Shown one piece after another: positions 6,468-10,279 of a stretch of 10,279 nt of DNA. A model generated the notes under the pieces. That model saw only the letters and a list, made by a program, of their open reading frames with translations, made no database searches and was not told the origin of the DNA. Origin of the DNA: Pseudomonadota bacterium. GTDB lineage: Bacteria; Desulfobacterota; Desulfovibrionia; Desulfovibrionales; Desulfovibrionaceae. The position numbers and the translations under genes are program-made. The stretch spans positions 1-10,279 of the forward strand of contig JAHJKV010000377.1 of NCBI GenBank assembly GCA_018822065.1. The letters run 5' to 3'. How positions within the stretch are numbered: position 1 is the first letter of the stretch; each line of letters begins with the position of its first letter.

Positions 6468-8735
6468 ATGCACACCACAGGGCCTGAGGCCACGGCCTCA
6501 AAGACCGAAATTCACATGCGAAGACTTGGCCTTATGCCAATCTTTCTAACTGTGAGCATTGCCCTTGGGCTCATGGTTGCGGTCCTGTGCGGCTTCAGCG
6601 TGATGGTGCTCTCGAACATCGCCCACACCTCAACCACCACCCGAGACCAGGCCCTTCCAGCCATCCTCAACCAGCAACGCACGGCCTTGAACCTGGAGCG
6701 CCTGGACCGATTCGGCGAGATCATTCTGGCCACCGAGGATGCGAAAGTTCGTCGCGCCACCCGCTTCTACGCCCAGATTCTCACCCAGGACACGGCGTTT
6801 GAGAGCGATCCACGCATTCAACAGATTGTCACAGAAGTCTTCCAGGCCATTCGCAAAGTTGAAGGGATGCGCATCCGGCAGTCAGCCAGGATCACGGCCC
6901 TGGGCAAAGACGTCAGGAGCTTCACGACGTTGATCGAGTCCCTTGAGCATGGACTGCTCGAAATAGATGCCTCCAAAGGCACCTACCTGGCGGCCCTGTC
7001 TTCTATCCGAAACGCCATCAGCACCCTGCCTCTCGCCCGCAATTCCCATGACCTGGACGCCATCACCCTGCGCATCGATGCTGCTGTCTCTCACGCCTCG
7101 ACGATATCCGCTTCATCGGCCACCACTAAAATTATCGAGGACCAGGCCAGGGAAGCCTCTGAGATGATCGCCCGGCGTCAGGCCATTTTTGATGACGTCA
7201 AAGATGCAGAGGCTCTGTGGGCCAAGGCCCGAGCTCACATCGACGAAACAGCCAACACTCTGTCCATGGATGCGGCTCTGACCACCTCCAACAGGTTCAC
7301 CGAGATCGTCGAAAGCGCCCAGCTCAGCGTTCGCTTCGCGCTCTTCTCCCTGATCGTGATTGCCGTGCTCATTGTCTTCTCGCTGATCATGGTCCGCCGC
7401 CACTTGCTTCTACCTATCGTTCACGCAACCCGTGGTCTGGCAGAAGCCCAGATCAACCCCGATATCAAGCTGCCGCCGGCTCGAATCCGTGAGGTCGATT
7501 CCATCAACCAGGGGGTGGTACAACTTGGCCACGTTCTCACCCAGTTGCGTGAACATTCGCAGGAACTGGAACTGGCCAGAGAAAATGCCCTCCGCGCCAG
7601 CCGGGCCAAAAGCGAATTCCTGGCATCCATGAGCCACGAAATACGAACCCCCATGAATTCCATCCTGGGCATGGGGGAGATCCTCTTGGACACCGAATTG
7701 GATCCGGAACAGCAGCGCTATGTCTCCATCTTCCGGTCCGCCGGGGAGGGCCTTCTGGAAACCATCAACGATATCCTGGATATATCAAAAGTCGAAGCGG
7801 GCCAGATGCTTCTTGAAAATATTCCTTTCAACCTGGACGAACTGCTCGAAAAAACAATCAATATCTTGTCGTTGCGGGCCAGAGAGAAAGGCATCCAGCT
7901 CACCTCGTCCCTGGCTGCAGCAACACCGAGACACCTCAGTGGAGACCCGACCCGGCTGCGCCAGATTCTCACCAACCTTGTGGGAAACGCCATTAAATTT
8001 ACTTCCAGCGGCAGCGTGCATGTGAACGTCGAGCCCGAGCCGGACGCTCTCCCCGGCAGCCTGCTCATCTCCGTCAGCGACACGGGCATCGGCATCCGCC
8101 ATGAACACCTGGACTCTATTTTTGACAGCTTCACGCAGGAAGATTCCTCAACTACCCGCCGCTTCGGAGGTACCGGTCTCGGCCTGACCATCTGCCGCCG
8201 CCTTGTGGAGCTCATGGACGGCAAGATTTGGGTGAGCAGCAAGCCTGGCGAAGGCAGCACCTTCTCTTTCACCGTATGCATGACCACCGTGGAGGAGAAT
8301 CAAGTTCCATCCCCTCCGCACGCCGAGGAAAGTCAACCCGTGACACTTCCCAGGTTGCGCCTTCTCCAGGTTGAGGATACCCCATCCAATGCGTTGGTCA
8401 CTGCAGCCTTCATCCGGCACACACCTTTTGAATTGACCACGACCGAAAGCGCGGAAGCCTTTCTCTCTAGTTACAACCCCGGCGACTTCGATGTGGTGCT
8501 CATGGACATCCAGATGCCAAGCATGGACGGGTATGAGGCTATCCGCAAGCTGCGGGAACTGGAAAAGGCCCAAAATACAAAGCCCGTCCCTGTCGTGGCC
8601 GTAACCGCCTTTGCCCTCAAAGGGGCCCGCGAAAAATGCATCGCCGCCGGTTTCGACGCCTATCTCTCCAAACCGGTTTCCCGCCAGGAACTGCTGCAAA
8701 CCCTGCTCAGGCTCGCCGCCTCTCGCAGCACATGA
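6468..8735 (+). CDS. hybrid sensor histidine kinase with large periplasmic sensor region
   Basis: A 755-residue inner-membrane kinase. The first membrane helix spans about residues 23-48 and the second about 289-309. The roughly 240 residues between them are helical in character, lie in the periplasm and lack an evident PAS or Cache motif. A HAMP-like linker (about 310-360) leads to a dimerisation domain with phospho-acceptor His390 in SMSHEIRTPMNS. The ATPase domain shows the N box with Asn507 (TNLVGNAIKF), the G1 box DTGIGI (538-543) and the G2 box GGTGLGL (567-573). A C-terminal receiver domain has Asp680 (VVLMDIQMP), acidic Glu636 and Asp637, Thr713 and Lys735. No HPt domain follows, so any relay needs a partner elsewhere. 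All catalytic residues are present. The binding-protein gene lies 33 bases upstream. Sensor kinases such as TorS and LuxQ read periplasmic binding proteins through helical periplasmic domains, which is a useful comparison, not a proven match. Confidence 0.95.
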   Translation: MHTTGPEATASKTEIHMRRLGLMPIFLTVSIALGLMVAVLCGFSVMVLSNIAHTSTTTRDQALPAILNQQRTALNLERLDRFGEIILATEDAKVRRATRFYAQILTQDTAFESDPRIQQIVTEVFQAIRKVEGMRIRQSARITALGKDVRSFTTLIESLEHGLLEIDASKGTYLAALSSIRNAISTLPLARNSHDLDAITLRIDAAVSHASTISASSATTKIIEDQAREASEMIARRQAIFDDVKDAEALWAKARAHIDETANTLSMDAALTTSNRFTEIVESAQLSVRFALFSLIVIAVLIVFSLIMVRRHLLLPIVHATRGLAEAQINPDIKLPPARIREVDSINQGVVQLGHVLTQLREHSQELELARENALRASRAKSEFLASMSHEIRTPMNSILGMGEILLDTELDPEQQRYVSIFRSAGEGLLETINDILDISKVEAGQMLLENIPFNLDELLEKTINILSLRAREKGIQLTSSLAAATPRHLSGDPTRLRQILTNLVGNAIKFTSSGSVHVNVEPEPDALPGSLLISVSDTGIGIRHEHLDSIFDSFTQEDSSTTRRFGGTGLGLTICRRLVELMDGKIWVSSKPGEGSTFSFTVCMTTVEENQVPSPPHAEESQPVTLPRLRLLQVEDTPSNALVTAAFIRHTPFELTTTESAEAFLSSYNPGDFDVVLMDIQMPSMDGYEAIRKLRELEKAQNTKPVPVVAVTAFALKGAREKCIAAGFDAYLSKPVSRQELLQTLLRLAASRST

Positions 8736-8771
8736 CCTGGGTGTAACCCCCTTCCGAATCCTTGCCTTCCC

Positions 8772-8777
8772 GAGGAG
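8772..8777 (+). promoter_or_regulatory. ribosome binding site for leader ORF
   Basis: GAGGAG lies eight bases before the ATG at 8786. It is only one base from the in-frame ATG at 8779 and about 30 bases from the ATG at 8809, so it fits the leader ORF best. Confidence 0.5.
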
Positions 8778-8785
8778 CATGACCT

Positions 8786-8812
8786 ATGATTTATTCAGGT
8801 CCTTCCTCATGA
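8786..8812 (+). CDS. eight-codon leader ORF overlapping DUF885 start
   Basis: A tiny ORF encodes MIYSGPSS. It has a well-placed GAGGAG site, and its stop TGA (8810-8812) overlaps the ATG of the next gene (8809-8811) as ATGA. This layout is typical of translational coupling. Against this, the short length makes a chance occurrence possible, and the downstream gene could instead start at ATG 8779 in its own frame. Confidence 0.35.
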   Translation: MIYSGPSS

Positions 8813-10279
8813 ACAAATCAATATACGGCTATTTTCAATTCCTGGCCGAGGCCTTCCCGGTGCAGTGCGCTAGTGACGATTTCGACACCTACCCTCATGT
8901 CGAGGCCGCTGCTGCCTATTATCACGACCTCGACGACCTCGATGCTACGCGCATGACTGAACATGCCGACCAGATTCGCAGCTATCAGTCCACTTTCGCA
9001 ACCCTGGCCGAAAAATCCGAGAGCCTTCGGGAGAGGGCCAAACTCGAAACCTTGGTGCTCAGCGCCACCTCCATCCTGCTTGACCTGGAATCCGCGCAGT
9101 CCTGGCGGCGAAACCCCCTCACCTATCTGCGCATTGCCTTCAACGGACTGGATCAGGCCATGTCCAGCCCGGCCAGCCGCAGCGAACGACTTTCCAGAGT
9201 AGCCGCCAGGGTGGCAGCCCTGCCCCGCCTCTTTCGCCAAGCCAAAGAAAACCTCCGCGCCGTCCCCCGCCGCTTCAAATACGCAGCCAGAATCATGGCC
9301 GAAGACGGCACCACACACCTGTTGCAGATTGCCTCAAATCGCGAGATATTCCCCATCATCGAAAGTGCCCTGCAATCCCTGAAGCAGTTCAAGCTCTATC
9401 TCGGCTCCCTTCCGGAAATCAGCGACGAGGATGTGCCGGGTCCGAACATGGACACCGTGCTTTCGGAGCGATTCGGCTACCCTGGCACCCCAGACCAGGT
9501 ATTTACTTTGGCGCAACAGCAGTGGCGGGCCTCCCTGTCGGATTTGGAGGCTGTTAGCGTGACCATCGATCCCTCGCGCACCTGGCTTGACCTCTACACA
9601 TCGCCCCATCCCGACGACCCATGCGATGACTTGCTGAATATCTACACGAAAGAAATTGCCAACCTGCGGCACTTTTTCCTGCATACCTCCCTCGCCGGCC
9701 TCTATCCTGACTGCCCCCTGGTCGTGACCCCCACCCCGATCCACCAACGCTCCCTGCGGTCAATGGTCTCCTATTCCTCCGGTCTGGGCACCGCACCCAT
9801 GGAACCATCATCCTTCTACGTCTCGCCGCATGGCATCAGCCCGGAACACACCAAGCGCCTCCAGCACCGTCTGCGGCGGGAGGTCTCCTTCATCGCCGCC
9901 CATGACACTTATCCCGGCCATCATCTTTCCGCTTGCAGCCGCAGACTCAATCCCTGTCCTGTGGCCAGCCAGGTGATCCTGCCCCTGTTCTCCGAGGGGT
10001 GGGCAGACCTGGCCGAAACCCTGCTGCCCGAATATGGGTATGTGAACAAACCCCTCGACCTGCTCGTTCACCATCGCAGACGGGTTTGGCGGGCTGCGGC
10101 CTGCATGATAGACGTTGGAATCAACACCGGAAGGTTGGAAGAAAGGGCCTGCATCAAACTTCTGCTGGATATCGGCTTTTCCAGGGCTGGCGCCGCGCTC
10201 CAGGTGGGCCTTGCCCGGCTTAATCCCGGACATCAGCTTTGCGCCCTGCTTGGTCACCACGAAATCCTGGAGCTCCGCA
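8809..10279 (+). CDS. DUF885-family predicted metallohydrolase, 3' end outside window
   Basis: An open frame of 490 codons runs to the window end with no stop. Its second half shows the DUF885 hallmarks: FIAAHDTYPGHHLSACS at about residues 361-377 and LFSEGWADLAETLLPEYG at about 393-410. The usual family motif is H-E-x-Y-P-G-H-H, a presumed metal site; here the Glu is Asp366. His365, His371, His372 and Glu396 are present. The first 350 residues are mostly helical, as in the family. Members are predicted zinc-type peptidases or hydrolases, and the reaction is not assured. The N-terminus has no signal peptide, so it is probably cytoplasmic. The start is uncertain: 8809 overlaps a leader ORF, while in-frame ATG 8779 would add ten residues but has its ribosome site only one base away. 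It lies 73 bases after the kinase gene and could be part of the same transcript. Confidence 0.85.
   Translation, partial: MNKSIYGYFQFLAEAFPVQCASDDFDTYPHVEAAAAYYHDLDDLDATRMTEHADQIRSYQSTFATLAEKSESLRERAKLETLVLSATSILLDLESAQSWRRNPLTYLRIAFNGLDQAMSSPASRSERLSRVAARVAALPRLFRQAKENLRAVPRRFKYAARIMAEDGTTHLLQIASNREIFPIIESALQSLKQFKLYLGSLPEISDEDVPGPNMDTVLSERFGYPGTPDQVFTLAQQQWRASLSDLEAVSVTIDPSRTWLDLYTSPHPDDPCDDLLNIYTKEIANLRHFFLHTSLAGLYPDCPLVVTPTPIHQRSLRSMVSYSSGLGTAPMEPSSFYVSPHGISPEHTKRLQHRLRREVSFIAAHDTYPGHHLSACSRRLNPCPVASQVILPLFSEGWADLAETLLPEYGYVNKPLDLLVHHRRRVWRAAACMIDVGINTGRLEERACIKLLLDIGFSRAGAALQVGLARLNPGHQLCALLGHHEILELR

Noticed and set aside
8739..8749. Small hairpin GGGTGTAACCC after the kinase gene
   Set aside because: Four-base stem without a T tract; does not support a terminator.
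8148..8780. Minus-strand ORF of 210 codons opposite the kinase receiver domain
   Set aside because: Shadow of the kinase frame, where catalytic residues are all conserved.

Overview
The window looks like chromosomal DNA of a motile, GC-rich Gram-negative bacterium. Flagellin, Tat-exported and lipoprotein signals, amino-acid-type periplasmic binding proteins, a hybrid sensor kinase and the gene style all fit a Desulfovibrio/Pseudodesulfovibrio-like member of the Desulfovibrionales. That placement is inference from gene style, since no marker gene is present. No mobile element, tRNA, rRNA or CRISPR array was seen.

Region 1 (1-942) is a divergent flagellar pair. The 5' part of a flagellin gene runs leftward out of the window. 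A small 83-residue protein of unknown function runs rightward. Each has its own sigma-28 (FliA)-type promoter in the AT-rich gap. The rightward promoter matches the enterobacterial consensus in both boxes, with a spacer one base longer than usual, so the small unknown gene is probably part of the flagellar regulon.

Region 2 (about 960-3575) is leftward. It holds an 80-residue unknown protein, a Tat-exported amidohydrolase with a full set of metal ligands, and, after a 248-base gap, a family 3 periplasmic solute-binding protein that lacks the usual ligand arginine. A clear intrinsic terminator follows the binding protein.

Region 3 (3726-8735) is rightward, and its genes may form one operon. 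In order they are an NlpC/P60 cell-wall hydrolase lipoprotein, an RsbW-like anti-sigma/ATPase protein, a HisJ/LAO-like amino-acid-binding protein, and a hybrid histidine kinase with a large periplasmic sensor region. The binding protein ends 33 bases before the kinase and has no transporter genes beside it. This suggests that it feeds ligand information to the kinase instead of, or as well as, serving transport.

Region 4 (8786-end) starts with an eight-codon leader ORF that has a strong ribosome binding site. Its stop overlaps the start of a DUF885-family predicted metallohydrolase, which is cut by the window end. The DUF885 motif has Asp where Glu is usual.
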